A DNA stretch of 34,753 bases from Sulfurospirillum sp. Its GTDB lineage: Bacteria; Campylobacterota; Campylobacteria; Campylobacterales; Sulfurospirillaceae. The stretch covers positions 1-34,753 of the forward strand of contig JALSLU010000148.1 of NCBI GenBank assembly GCA_026988125.1, written 5' to 3'. A program made the position numbers and the translations under genes. The number at the start of each line of letters is the position of its first letter. Positions within the stretch are counted from its first letter, which is position 1. The notes beneath the pieces were generated by a model. The model was not told where the DNA came from, did not search any database, and saw only the letters and a program-made list of their open reading frames with translations. Shown here piece after piece: positions 9,001 through 16,236 of this stretch.

Positions 9001-9198
9001 ATAGAGATTATAAACTAAAATAACTCCTAGATAGAGTTGAATAAACTCAAACCATCTTGATTCATAAACAACTGCCCAACTAGCATCAGTTCCAAAATCA
9101 TTTTCAATAAATGTTGCAACTCCACTAGCTATCGCAAAGATAACCATCAAAAATATGGCTACCTTCATAGAGACAAGGCTTTTTAACAAAGACTTCAT
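6079..9198 (-). CDS. ccsBA: Cytochrome c biogenesis protein CcsBA (fused ResB/CcsB-CcsA, System II)
   Basis: This large fused membrane protein of 1039 residues exports haem and joins it to CXXCH apocytochromes outside the inner membrane. Residues 1 to about 455 are the ResB/CcsB half, with N-terminal membrane helices (VSMKVAIFLMVIFAIASG; IFHTGFIMVLVGAII), a big periplasmic domain and a further helix near 435. A second hydrophobic stretch near 470 (SFIVAFLVTASLFQVG, then LEAANL) looks like an internal signal or membrane segment, and a periplasmic domain of about 210 residues follows. The C-terminal 350 residues are the CcsA half with multiple helices. They carry the tryptophan-rich WWD haem-binding motif (WANESWGRYWGWDPKETWT) and conserved histidines in GFLIHTFG, WLNIHVS and GMHSYASG. 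The fused form is typical of Campylobacterota. The cytochrome c gene at 14376 and other respiratory cytochromes would be clients. Confidence 0.95.
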   Translation of the reverse strand: MKSLLKSLVSMKVAIFLMVIFAIASGVATFIENDFGTDASWAVVYESRWFEFIQLYLGVILVYNLYKYRVYKVKKLPSLIFHTGFIMVLVGAIITRFLGYEGSLHIREGKSENRVISRDSFIQASVKKDGKIYSVAKKKTISAISDNDFEMKLDINGDIATVRYKDFIPNATTTVVDDKDGVPLISMMVSGGNGAKNIILGEGDITNEGIVLTFNKPVNMQDIPVVNIYIKDGKFYFKSNRDITWFKMVENKRGEYKAGVEYPFVGGQLYTIGDTNFAPKYIGLKGKEKVVADKNPMMRSQKKLSALIVEVDYKGKKEEVALFGMGKGAKGFPQQVNIAGDDFVLEWGSQVFTLPFLVKLNDFQLDRYPGSMSPMSYASEVEVVDEQKGVNLPYRIYMNHVLDYRGFRFFQASYDMDEMGTILTVNRDPGKWPTYIGYILLSLGMLLNIFNPNSRFRKLASLIQRDMVKMKSFIVAFLVTASLFQVGNLEAANLTQYDKKHADKFGEILVQSADGRIKPIDTISTEVLNKVYRGTTYNGLSANQVILGMMASPNEWQNIPMIHVFHPELKKLLGLPKEAKKASFNDFFERDGNFAYKLQKYAEEANRKKPAERNKFDKDVIKVDERVNIVYLVYTGEIFKMIPKIGDPNHKWYSPKGAISLFPKDESEDVRKMLAEYFTALSKGVETGDWSDANKAVERIKAYQEQYASEIMPSSSKIAAEMFFNKAQIFDRLTLVYLLSGLFLLFGIFAKMVKPSISLRVVSKVVFGVVLFGFLIHTFGLALRWYIAGHAPWSNGYEGMIYIAWAIAVAGLFFSKQSIVSLSLTSIMAGVTLFVAHLSWMDPQITTLVPVLKSYWLNIHVSVITASYGFLGLCSLLGFFTLILFIVRKNSKDKKVNEEIDRNIIEATRINEMSMILGLCLLTVGNFLGGVWANESWGRYWGWDPKETWTLVSMLLYAAIVHFRFVKGLNNQFAFAVSSTIAFASIIMTYFGVNFYLSGMHSYASGDPVPIPDFVYYTVAVVGLVIALAYRNRKLSKTL

Positions 9199-9265
9199 AT
9201 ACCCACCTTTTAAAAAAATAATTGGACAATATTAGCAAAATAGTTTAAATAGTTTTTAAATAGTT

Positions 9266-9961
9266 TTAACCGCCAAGATATTTTCTACGAATTTCATCAT
9301 TGCCAACCATTTCTTTTGCTTTACCGCTCATAGCAATATTTCCATTTTCTAAAACATATGCATAATCAGAAATATTTAACGCCGCAAAAGCATTTTGCTC
9401 AACTAGCAAAATTGTAATTCCTTCCTCTTTTAGTTTAATTATTGTTTCAAAGACTTCTCCAACAATCTTTGGAGCAAGTCCCAAACTTGGCTCATCTAAC
9501 ATCAAAAGTTTTGGCTCACCCATCAAAGCTCTAGCAATTGCTAGCATCTGCTGCTCTCCGCCACTCATAGTTCCTGCTAACTGATACCTTTTCTCTTTAA
9601 TTCTTGGAAAGAGTTTGTACATTTCATCTTTTAGGTGCTCATAATTTTCATCATTGTTAAAAGCCCCCATTCTTAGATTCTCTTCTACTGTTAAGTTTAT
9701 AAAAACTCTCCTACCCTCGGGGACTAATGATAAGCCTTTTTGAACAAGCGTATGTGTTTTATGGTTTTTTGTATCAAATCCACCAAAAATAACCTTCCCC
9801 TTTCTTTTAACACTATTTAAAAGAGCCTGAAGAGTTGAAGTTTTCCCCGCACCGTTTGAGCCTATCAAAGAGATAATTTCACCCTCTTTTACTTCAAAAC
9901 TAATCCCTCTAACCGCAGCAATAACTCCATAATAAACCTCTAAATTTTCTACTTTAAGCAT
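9266..9961 (-). CDS. livF: High-affinity branched-chain amino acid ABC transporter, ATPase LivF
   Basis: The protein has 231 residues, the usual LivF length, and is one of two ATPases powering the importer. It shows Walker A GSNGAGKT (34-41), the signature SGGEQQMLAIARAL, Walker B LLMLDEPSLGL and the switch histidine region replaced by LLVEQNA, as is typical for LivF. It overlaps the end of livG by eight bases, indicating coupled translation. The stop lies in an AT-rich patch with three near copies of TAGTTTAAA, probably just low complexity. Confidence 0.95.
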   Translation of the reverse strand: MLKVENLEVYYGVIAAVRGISFEVKEGEIISLIGSNGAGKTSTLQALLNSVKRKGKVIFGGFDTKNHKTHTLVQKGLSLVPEGRRVFINLTVEENLRMGAFNNDENYEHLKDEMYKLFPRIKEKRYQLAGTMSGGEQQMLAIARALMGEPKLLMLDEPSLGLAPKIVGEVFETIIKLKEEGITILLVEQNAFAALNISDYAYVLENGNIAMSGKAKEMVGNDEIRRKYLGG

Positions 9962-10721
9962 GTTTAAAATCTCCCAAATAGGCCTCTATAACCTTTTCAT
10001 TTACAATAGCATCACTTGGTTTTCCCTCAAAAATCTCTTCACCATAATCTAATACCAAAACTTTATCACACATATTGTTAACAAACTTCATATCATGTTC
10101 TATTAAAAGTATAGTTAAGCCAAATTCATCTTTTATTCTTCTAATAATTTCAGAGAGATCCTCAGTTTCATTAGGATTCATTCCAGCTGCTGGTTCATCT
10201 AAAAGGAGTAGCTTTGGATTTGTTGCTAAAGCTCTTGCAATCTCAACCTTTCTTTGATTTCCATAACTAAGAGATGTTGCATTAACCTCCGCGAACTCGA
10301 CCAAACCAAATCTTTCTAACATCTCCATTGCTTCTTTTTTTAACTTTCTTTCAAATAAAAAGTGTCTAGGAAGCCTAAACATTGACTCAAAGTATGTATA
10401 ATTTGCTTGATTATGAAATCCAATGAGTACATTTTCTAAAACACTCATACTTTTAAAGAGTCTTATATTTTGAAATGTTCTTGCAATTCCTCTTTGAACT
10501 ATCATATCTGGTTTTAGATCGGAAATCTCTTCATGATTAAAGATTACCTCTCCTTCTGTTTGAGTGTAATTTCTTGTTACTATATTAAAAAGGGTTGTCT
10601 TTCCTGCACCATTTGGACCAATCAAACCATAAATTTCTCCAGTTTTTACTCCAAAGCTTAGGTTATCTATAGCAGTTACTCCACCAAAGCGCATTGTTAT
10701 ATTTTTAAGCTCTAGTATCAT
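9954..10721 (-). CDS. livG: Branched-chain amino acid ABC transporter, ATPase LivG
   Basis: The protein has 255 residues. Walker A is GPNGAGKTT (35-43), the signature is LSYGNQRKVEIARAL, Walker B is LLLLDEPAAGMNP, and the switch region is LLIEHDMKFV. The AGMNP stretch and the length separate LivG from LivF. It overlaps livM by four bases (ATGA type) and livF by eight. Together LivF and LivG form the cytoplasmic motor under the LivH-LivM channel. Confidence 0.95.
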   Translation of the reverse strand: MILELKNITMRFGGVTAIDNLSFGVKTGEIYGLIGPNGAGKTTLFNIVTRNYTQTEGEVIFNHEEISDLKPDMIVQRGIARTFQNIRLFKSMSVLENVLIGFHNQANYTYFESMFRLPRHFLFERKLKKEAMEMLERFGLVEFAEVNATSLSYGNQRKVEIARALATNPKLLLLDEPAAGMNPNETEDLSEIIRRIKDEFGLTILLIEHDMKFVNNMCDKVLVLDYGEEIFEGKPSDAIVNEKVIEAYLGDFKHA

Positions 10722-11725
10722 TTGCTACCCTTTTTAAAAATTTCTGTCAACTCTTTATCTTGAAAGATACCCTTTCTAGCAAAAAGCATCATAATTATAA
10801 GGAGTATTGCAAAAACTACCATTCTCATACCAGGATGAGCTCCTGTTTCATACCCAAAGATTGTCATATTTTCATCTAAAAATCTTAACCACTCCATACC
10901 ACCTATAACTAAAATAGTTCCTACCATTGTGCCAGTCATAGAGCCTAGTCCACCTAAAACAATTATGATCAATAATTGAAAAGTTAAAAGGAAAGTAAAC
11001 TGATCTGGAGATATAGTAGTAAGAAGAGCCGCCAACAAACCACCGCCTACTCCTTCAAAAAACGCACTTGTCATAAAAGCATATGTTTTTATCCAGAAGG
11101 TATTGATCCCCATTGCAGTTGCTGCATCCTCATCATCTCTAATTGCTTTCATAGCCCTTCCAAATTTTGAGTAGATTATATTTAACATAGCAAGCATGGT
11201 TAAGATCATAATTCCACCTGTCCAGTATAGGTTAGAAAACTCTGGAATATCATTTAATCCCATTGCACCATTTGTATATTTTGGATTGTTTATAGCCAAA
11301 ATCTTGATTATAAATCCAAATCCAAGTGTTACTATGGCCAAATAATCCCCTCTTACTCTAAAAACTGGTACCGAGAGTATAAAAGCAACAAAGGCTGCAA
11401 CTACACCACTTACTAAAAGTGCAGGCAAAAAGTCCAAACTCATAGCTAAAATAATCGGAGCAGGATCTTCTAATGCAAACATATCTACCTTTGTATCGGC
11501 TGAGATTAGAAATAGAGCTGTTATATACGCCCCAATAGCAACAAAACCATTTGGCTCTAGCGAGAACTGACCTGTTACACCATTTATAAGGTTATAGCTA
11601 AGTGCCAAAATAGCAAAGATTGCTATATTGTTTAGTATACTTAGCGCATATGGATCAATATAATTTTGTGCAAACCATATAAAAAGTATTGAGATTATCA
11701 AAAAAGAGATTTTTACCATTTTCAT
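10718..11725 (-). CDS. livM: Branched-chain amino acid ABC transporter, permease LivM
   Basis: The protein has 335 residues, with about nine or ten hydrophobic helices. Family motifs include LSYNLINGVTGQFSLEPNGFVAIGAY, RVRGDYLAIVTLGFG, GRAMKAIRDDEDAATAMGIN and the ABC-coupling region ending LLIIIVLGGLGSMTGT. It is separated from livH by ten bases. With LivH it forms the transmembrane channel. Confidence 0.95.
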   Translation of the reverse strand: MKMVKISFLIISILFIWFAQNYIDPYALSILNNIAIFAILALSYNLINGVTGQFSLEPNGFVAIGAYITALFLISADTKVDMFALEDPAPIILAMSLDFLPALLVSGVVAAFVAFILSVPVFRVRGDYLAIVTLGFGFIIKILAINNPKYTNGAMGLNDIPEFSNLYWTGGIMILTMLAMLNIIYSKFGRAMKAIRDDEDAATAMGINTFWIKTYAFMTSAFFEGVGGGLLAALLTTISPDQFTFLLTFQLLIIIVLGGLGSMTGTMVGTILVIGGMEWLRFLDENMTIFGYETGAHPGMRMVVFAILLIIMMLFARKGIFQDKELTEIFKKGSK

Positions 11726-11735
11726 ACATCCACTC

Positions 11736-12632
11736 CTAAAATCTACTTCGCTCTAAATCTTGTCCCATAATGCCCGTTGGCCTAAAGAGTAAAACAAGAA
11801 TCAAAAACACAAATGCAAAAGCATCTTTGTACCCACCAAGCTCTGGCATAAATGCAACTACTACTATCTCGGTAAAACCTAGTATAAAGCCACCTAAAAC
11901 TGCACCAGTTACACTACCAATTCCTCCAACAACTGCCGCTGCAAACGCCTTTAAGCCAACCAATATACCCATTAAAGGATCGATTGATGGGTAAGAGATG
12001 GCATAAAAAATTCCCCCAATTGCTGCTAGAGCTGAGCCCATAGCAAAAACGAGCATTATAATGAAATCTGCATTAATACCCATAAGTTTTACTGTAGGTA
12101 TGTCAAATGCAAGTGAGCGAATTGCCATACCATATTTTGTTTTATTGAGTATAAGAAGTGTTATACCAAGCAACAATCCAGTAACAACTGGAACAATAAT
12201 CACAGTAACTGGAATTACTATACTTCCAAGGTGTAAAATTTTTGTTAAATACTCTGGTGCTGCAAAAGCCCTTGGTACTCCTCCAAAAAGTACATTAAAA
12301 AGATTTTCTAAGAAAAAACTTATACCAATAGCTGTAATTAATAGTGAAATTTTTGGTGCATCTCTAAGCGGTTTGTAAGCTATCTTATCCGTTAAAATTC
12401 CAGTTAACATAGCTGCGAGTATAGCTATGACTACTGAAATCTCAAATGGAACTCCAGCACTATTGGCTAAGTAGGCAACAAATGCTCCTACCATCATTAT
12501 ATCGCCATGTGCAAAGTTTATAAGTCTTAGAACTCCATAAACCATAGTATAACCTATAGCAATAAGTGCATACATACTACCTAAGCTTATACCATTTACC
12601 ATCTGTTGCATAAATGTAGAAAAATCCATCAT
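11736..12632 (-). CDS. livH: Branched-chain amino acid ABC transporter, permease LivH
   Basis: The protein has 298 residues and is strongly hydrophobic. It has the N-terminal family signature GISLGSMYALIAIGYTMVYG with INFAHGDIMMVGAF, and the coupling motif AFAAAVVGGIGSVTGAVLGG. It starts the downstream part of the liv operon, 103 bases after the livK stop, and that gap contains a hairpin. The ATG at 12632 is preceded by another in-frame ATG codon region only within a few bases, so the start is uncertain by a residue or so. Confidence 0.95.
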   Translation of the reverse strand: MMDFSTFMQQMVNGISLGSMYALIAIGYTMVYGVLRLINFAHGDIMMVGAFVAYLANSAGVPFEISVVIAILAAMLTGILTDKIAYKPLRDAPKISLLITAIGISFFLENLFNVLFGGVPRAFAAPEYLTKILHLGSIVIPVTVIIVPVVTGLLLGITLLILNKTKYGMAIRSLAFDIPTVKLMGINADFIIMLVFAMGSALAAIGGIFYAISYPSIDPLMGILVGLKAFAAAVVGGIGSVTGAVLGGFILGFTEIVVVAFMPELGGYKDAFAFVFLILVLLFRPTGIMGQDLERSRF

Positions 12633-12698
12633 TATGACCTTATTTTAAAGTTTGGAAAGTATTATACCGATGGGAGCTAAAGAAGAGATTAAGTATTG

Positions 12699-12727
12699 AA
12701 GATAGGTGGCATAAAACCACCTATCTT
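12699..12727 (-). promoter_or_regulatory. Intercistronic hairpin between livK and livH
   Basis: AAGATAGGTGG pairs perfectly with CCACCTATCTT (11 pairs, seven-base loop). On the minus strand no clear T-run follows, so it is probably a partial terminator or a block to 3' exonucleases. It would keep the binding-protein mRNA more abundant than the permease mRNA, a common design in ABC import operons. Confidence 0.6.
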
Positions 12728-12735
12728 GTTTTATA

Positions 12736-13860
12736 TTATGGATTTACAGTTGTTTTATAAACAAACTTTCCATTTTTTACCTCATTTACAACACCAGATT
12801 TAACCGCATTACCATTTTTATCAATGCTAATTACACCTGTTACACCTTGAAAATTTTTAGTATTTCTTAAGTTAGTATTGACACAAATTTTGTCTGTAGG
12901 TGCTTTACCTTCATCAATACACTTGTTCATTGCTGCTAAGATCATATTGTAAGCATCTGCTGCTAGAGCACCCATAGAGTCCGCTGGCTTATTATATTTC
13001 TTATGAAAAGCTTCTATATAAGCTTTTGCTACATCACTACTTGCAGCCTTTTCATTAAAGTGGTCACTATACATAAAGCCCTCTACTGCCTCTCCACCAA
13101 TCTTAACTAACTCAGGGAAACCAACACCATCTGCACCTATAAAAGGAGCTTTTACACCAACCGCTCTAGCCTGTCTAGCCATCAAAGCAGCCTCAGGATA
13201 GTAACCAGTAAATGCAATTATATCTGGATTTTTTGCTTTTATTGTAGATACTTGAGCATTGAAGTCTTTGTCACCAGAGTTTATCAATACAGTTCCAACA
13301 ACTTTACCACCACCATTTTTATAAGCCTTTTTAAAGGCCTTTGCAAGTCCAACTGAGTAGTCCTGCTTAGCATCAACTACCACAACTGCAGTTTTATAAC
13401 CATTGTCTAGTGCGTATTTAGCACCAATCGCTCCTTGAAAAGGATCTATAAAACATGCTCTTGTTACAAACTTTTTACCCTTTGTTACCCTTGGGTTTGT
13501 AGAAGCGTGTGTAATCATAGGAGTTTTAGACTTTTCAGCGATTGGAGCCATTGCCATAGAGTTACCACTTGCAACTTCACCCAAGATAACTGTAACTTTG
13601 TTTTTGTCAATTAATCTTTTAGTTGCAGTAGCTGCTTCTACCTTGTCTCCTCTATCATCTAGAATCTCTAATTTGATAGTATCACCATTTTTAAGTTTAT
13701 GATTTTGCTCATAAGCAATATCCAAACCTCCCTTACTTGTCTGTCCAAATGCAGCCAAAGGACCTGTCATTGGTAAAACCACTCCAATCTTAACCTCTTT
13801 TGCTAAACCAACAGTCGCAACCAACGCAACCGCTACACTAATTTTTGCAAATCTCTTCAT
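12736..13860 (-). CDS. livK: Branched-chain amino acid ABC transporter, periplasmic binding protein
   Basis: This 374-residue periplasmic type I binding protein has the signal peptide MKRFAKISVAVALVATVGLA, probably cut before KEVKIG. The mature start KIGVVLPMTGPLAAFGQ and the segments ILGEVASGNSMAMAPIAEKSKTP and ITHASTNPRVT are typical of the Leu/Ile/Val family. Substrate cannot be fixed by eye: leucine-type amino acids are the default, while amides or urea are possible in this family. The start follows AAGGAG at good spacing. As first gene of the operon it is followed by a strong hairpin. Confidence 0.93.
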   Translation of the reverse strand: MKRFAKISVAVALVATVGLAKEVKIGVVLPMTGPLAAFGQTSKGGLDIAYEQNHKLKNGDTIKLEILDDRGDKVEAATATKRLIDKNKVTVILGEVASGNSMAMAPIAEKSKTPMITHASTNPRVTKGKKFVTRACFIDPFQGAIGAKYALDNGYKTAVVVVDAKQDYSVGLAKAFKKAYKNGGGKVVGTVLINSGDKDFNAQVSTIKAKNPDIIAFTGYYPEAALMARQARAVGVKAPFIGADGVGFPELVKIGGEAVEGFMYSDHFNEKAASSDVAKAYIEAFHKKYNKPADSMGALAADAYNMILAAMNKCIDEGKAPTDKICVNTNLRNTKNFQGVTGVISIDKNGNAVKSGVVNEVKNGKFVYKTTVNP

Positions 13861-13941
13861 ATACTCTCCTTATATTAATTAATCATAGTAAATTTAGCAT
13901 ATATTTTATTAAGTTTAGCTTTATAGCATAAAGATTAAGTA

Positions 13942-14360
13942 TTAAAAGAGATTTGCTATTTTTGCCACAATTCCAGCCATAGAGATAGCTGAAAAAACCA
14001 TTGCAAAAGTGAATAGTCTTATAATTGCCATTCTATTTTCTGCTAAACCTCTATCTATTTTTACATCAATTCTATCTATTAGCTTATCAATTTTCTCTTC
14101 AATTCTTTCAAATCTTTTATCGATATCTATTTACATATCGTCGAACCGTTTATCCACTTGAGGAAACTTTTGATTTACTTCTTCAAACTTTTTATCCATA
14201 GTAAATTGGATATTTTTGACGCTATCTTTCATCTCATAAATTTGATACTGAAGATGATCAAACCTAGCTTCAAAGTACTGAGAAGTTGGTATGAACTTTG
14301 CTATGAGTATCTCCATAGATTTTTCATTAAAACTACATTTTGTTCACCATTTTTTTCCAT
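13942..14360 (-). pseudogene. Broken gene for a coiled-coil protein with C-terminal membrane helix
   Basis: The ORF track shows only residues from MEILIAKFIP to KRFDDM. Read on in the same frame after the TAA at 14131-14133, the sequence continues IDIDKRFERIEEKIDKLID, then RIDVKIDRGLAENRMAIIRL, then a hydrophobic helix (FTFAMVFSAISMAGIVAKIA), ending at a TAA at 13942. The heptad-like coiled coil runs straight across the stop, so the stop looks like a recent nonsense mutation. Upstream, ATG at 14360 with an AAGGA site opens MEKNGEQNVVLMKNL in another frame, which suggests a frameshift near 14320. The original would be a small tail-anchored coiled-coil protein of about 140 residues. It lies 15 bases after the cytochrome c gene. 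Function unknown. Confidence 0.6.
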
Positions 14361-14375
14361 ATCATAATCCTTACT

Positions 14376-14891
14376 CTACTGCAAATAACTGCTACTCTCT
14401 TCTTGATTTTTTTCTACATTTGTAGAGTTTTGTAGTGTTTTTTCACCTTTTAAATAGCTATATATTGCCTCAGCCTCATTCTCTCTTAACCCTTCTGTTG
14501 CACTTTGCATGAGCATTTTCATTGAGCCACCATATTGATCATCAAGCTGATATGATCTAAGAGCAATCAAAAAGTCATCTTTTGAGAGATTTTTTATAAT
14601 TCTGCTTCCAGCCCCTGCTTCCTCTTCACCCTTTTTACCATGACAATTAGAGCACTTTTTTGTAAAAAGTTCTTTGCCATCTAAATTTTCATCATATTTA
14701 TTTAGTATAGAATTAATTATACCATCGCTTTTTTTATAAACTTTAGCCTCAATTTTTCCCTCTTTTGAGTACTTTTCAACTAAAGCTTTCAGCTCCTTTG
14801 CAAACTCTCCTTTTGCTTCAAAAACATAGGACTCATCTGCACCAACCAATATAACAAAACTTAACAACAGTGTAGCAATAATTTTAATCAT
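14376..14891 (-). CDS. Monohaem c-type cytochrome
   Basis: This 171-residue protein has the signal peptide MIKIIATLLLSFVILVGA and one haem motif, CSNCH, within LFTKKCSNCHGKKGEE. A likely axial methionine lies in GGSMKMLMQSATEGLRENE, followed by AIYSYLKG, the classic end of a class I (c553-type) fold. About 60 residues between signal and haem motif, including YVFEAKGEFAKELKALVEKY, form an extra N-terminal region. A short serine-rich tail follows the domain. It is a periplasmic electron carrier matured by the CcsBA system. The reductase or oxidase partner is not in the window. Confidence 0.9.
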   Translation of the reverse strand: MIKIIATLLLSFVILVGADESYVFEAKGEFAKELKALVEKYSKEGKIEAKVYKKSDGIINSILNKYDENLDGKELFTKKCSNCHGKKGEEEAGAGSRIIKNLSKDDFLIALRSYQLDDQYGGSMKMLMQSATEGLRENEAEAIYSYLKGEKTLQNSTNVEKNQEESSSYLQ

Positions 14892-14990
14892 ACAAATCCC
14901 TTAAAGTAATAAAAAGTATAGGAAATTATATCTATATTTTCTTTATATTAGCTTTACGGGCGAAAATGAAGGAAGTATTCAAAGCAGAAT

Positions 14991-15011
14991 CCAAGGCCTT
15001 AAAGACCTTGG
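14991..15011 (-). terminator. Possible terminator downstream of the porin gene
   Basis: On the minus strand CCAAGGTCT-TTA-AGGCCTTGG forms a nine-pair stem with one G-U pair, 20 bases after the porin stop. The following ATTCTGCTTTG is only moderately T-rich, so this may be a weak terminator or an mRNA-stabilising hairpin. Confidence 0.5.
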
Positions 15012-15030
15012 AAAGTAGATGTACTATTTC

Positions 15031-16077
15031 TTAGAAAGAGTACTCAGCGTGGAATCTCATAAGAGTTAAATCATCTCCAGCTCCAACAGGATCTGCTGAA
15101 CCATATCTTACATATGTAGAAAGCTTTTTACTTACATCATATTTAACTTGTCCATAGTACTGGCTATCATATAATCCATTATCATAGCTTACATAACCAG
15201 CTTTTGCACAAAACTTACCAAATTTACCTTTTACTTCACCAAAGTATGTATTTAGATCAGCTGTATTGTTTTGAACTAATCCATAAATACCACCATAGAT
15301 TAAGTCGTTATCACCCTCTGCTGAACCATCTACTGTAACATCACCAGCCTTGTCATCATTTGTAATATAACCAGCTCTTAGAGTAAAGTTATCAATTTTT
15401 CCTGTAGCCTGTAAACGAATAGTACTTGCAGTTGGAGCACCTGCAGCATCAGGATCTGCTGAAGCATATTGTGCTTTAAGTGCAACTGGACCAACATTAG
15501 CTCCAGCCTCAACAAACAAGTAAGAAGCACCATCATTTCCAATTTCATCCGCTTTATCTATATACCAAACTCTACCATTGAACATCTTGTCAGAATAGAT
15601 AACCCCAGCAGCAGCTAACTCATTAGTTACCGCACTATTGTCTGTAAAGTATGCAGCTGCTAAAGTCAACCCTTTTACTGGAGAGCTAACAACTTTAAAA
15701 CCAAGTCCAGCAGTATCATCTAATGGAGATCCAACATACATTCTACCTATAGTTACTTTTGTATTTTGAAAACCAGTATAAGAGATCATTAATCTATCTA
15801 CATTTGCTGTAGCGCTACCAGATGTTAGACTATCATATGTTTTATTGCTAGCAGTAAATCTTGTTACAAACTGAACATTTTCTTGTACCGGAGCAGTTAG
15901 CTGAGCTCTTAACTCTATCTTGCTATATGCTTCAGCATTAGAAGCATCATGGTATCTATAGTAACCATAACCTTTTATATCTACACCTTTAATTGCGTCC
16001 TCCAAAGACTGTGCGTTAACAGTACTGAACGCACCCACTGCCATTACAGCTGCCAAGCTTAATTTAGCTAATTTCAT
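15031..16077 (-). CDS. Outer-membrane porin
   Basis: The protein has 348 residues, with signal peptide MKLAKLSLAAVMAVGAFSTVNA. The mature part starts QSLEDAIKGVDIKGYGYYRY, the typical entry of Campylobacterota porins, with alternating strands rich in glycine and aromatic residues. It ends FHAEYSF with the C-terminal phenylalanine expected by the BAM complex. It probably forms a trimeric barrel for small solutes. The gene has its own leader of about 150 bases and a strong AAGGAG site, and its GC is slightly higher, as in highly expressed genes. It lies between a TRAP importer and a cytochrome gene. Confidence 0.88.
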   Translation of the reverse strand: MKLAKLSLAAVMAVGAFSTVNAQSLEDAIKGVDIKGYGYYRYHDASNAEAYSKIELRAQLTAPVQENVQFVTRFTASNKTYDSLTSGSATANVDRLMISYTGFQNTKVTIGRMYVGSPLDDTAGLGFKVVSSPVKGLTLAAAYFTDNSAVTNELAAAGVIYSDKMFNGRVWYIDKADEIGNDGASYLFVEAGANVGPVALKAQYASADPDAAGAPTASTIRLQATGKIDNFTLRAGYITNDDKAGDVTVDGSAEGDNDLIYGGIYGLVQNNTADLNTYFGEVKGKFGKFCAKAGYVSYDNGLYDSQYYGQVKYDVSKKLSTYVRYGSADPVGAGDDLTLMRFHAEYSF

Positions 16078-16205
16078 ATTTTCTCCTTAAGAAATTTAAT
16101 TTACAAAGAGGAGTTTAGCATAAAAATTATTTGATTTCAAGCAATTTTGCTCTTTTTTTATGTTAAATTACAAATTTGTTACAATTTTTTAGTAAATGGA
16201 TGGTA

Positions 16206-16236
16206 AACTGCTACTTTTTATTTAAAAGTAGCAGTT
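16206..16236 (-). terminator. Hairpin at the end of the TRAP permease gene
   Basis: AACTGCTACTTTT pairs perfectly with AAAAGTAGCAGTT (13 pairs, five-base loop). The stem touches the permease stop codon. No long T-run follows on the minus strand, although the stem itself ends in A/T pairs. It probably ends the TRAP transcript or protects its 3' end. Confidence 0.6.

Noticed and set aside
9235-9270. Three near copies of TAGTTTAAA at the livF end
   Set aside because: Low-complexity AT-rich sequence; too short and degenerate to call a regulatory repeat.
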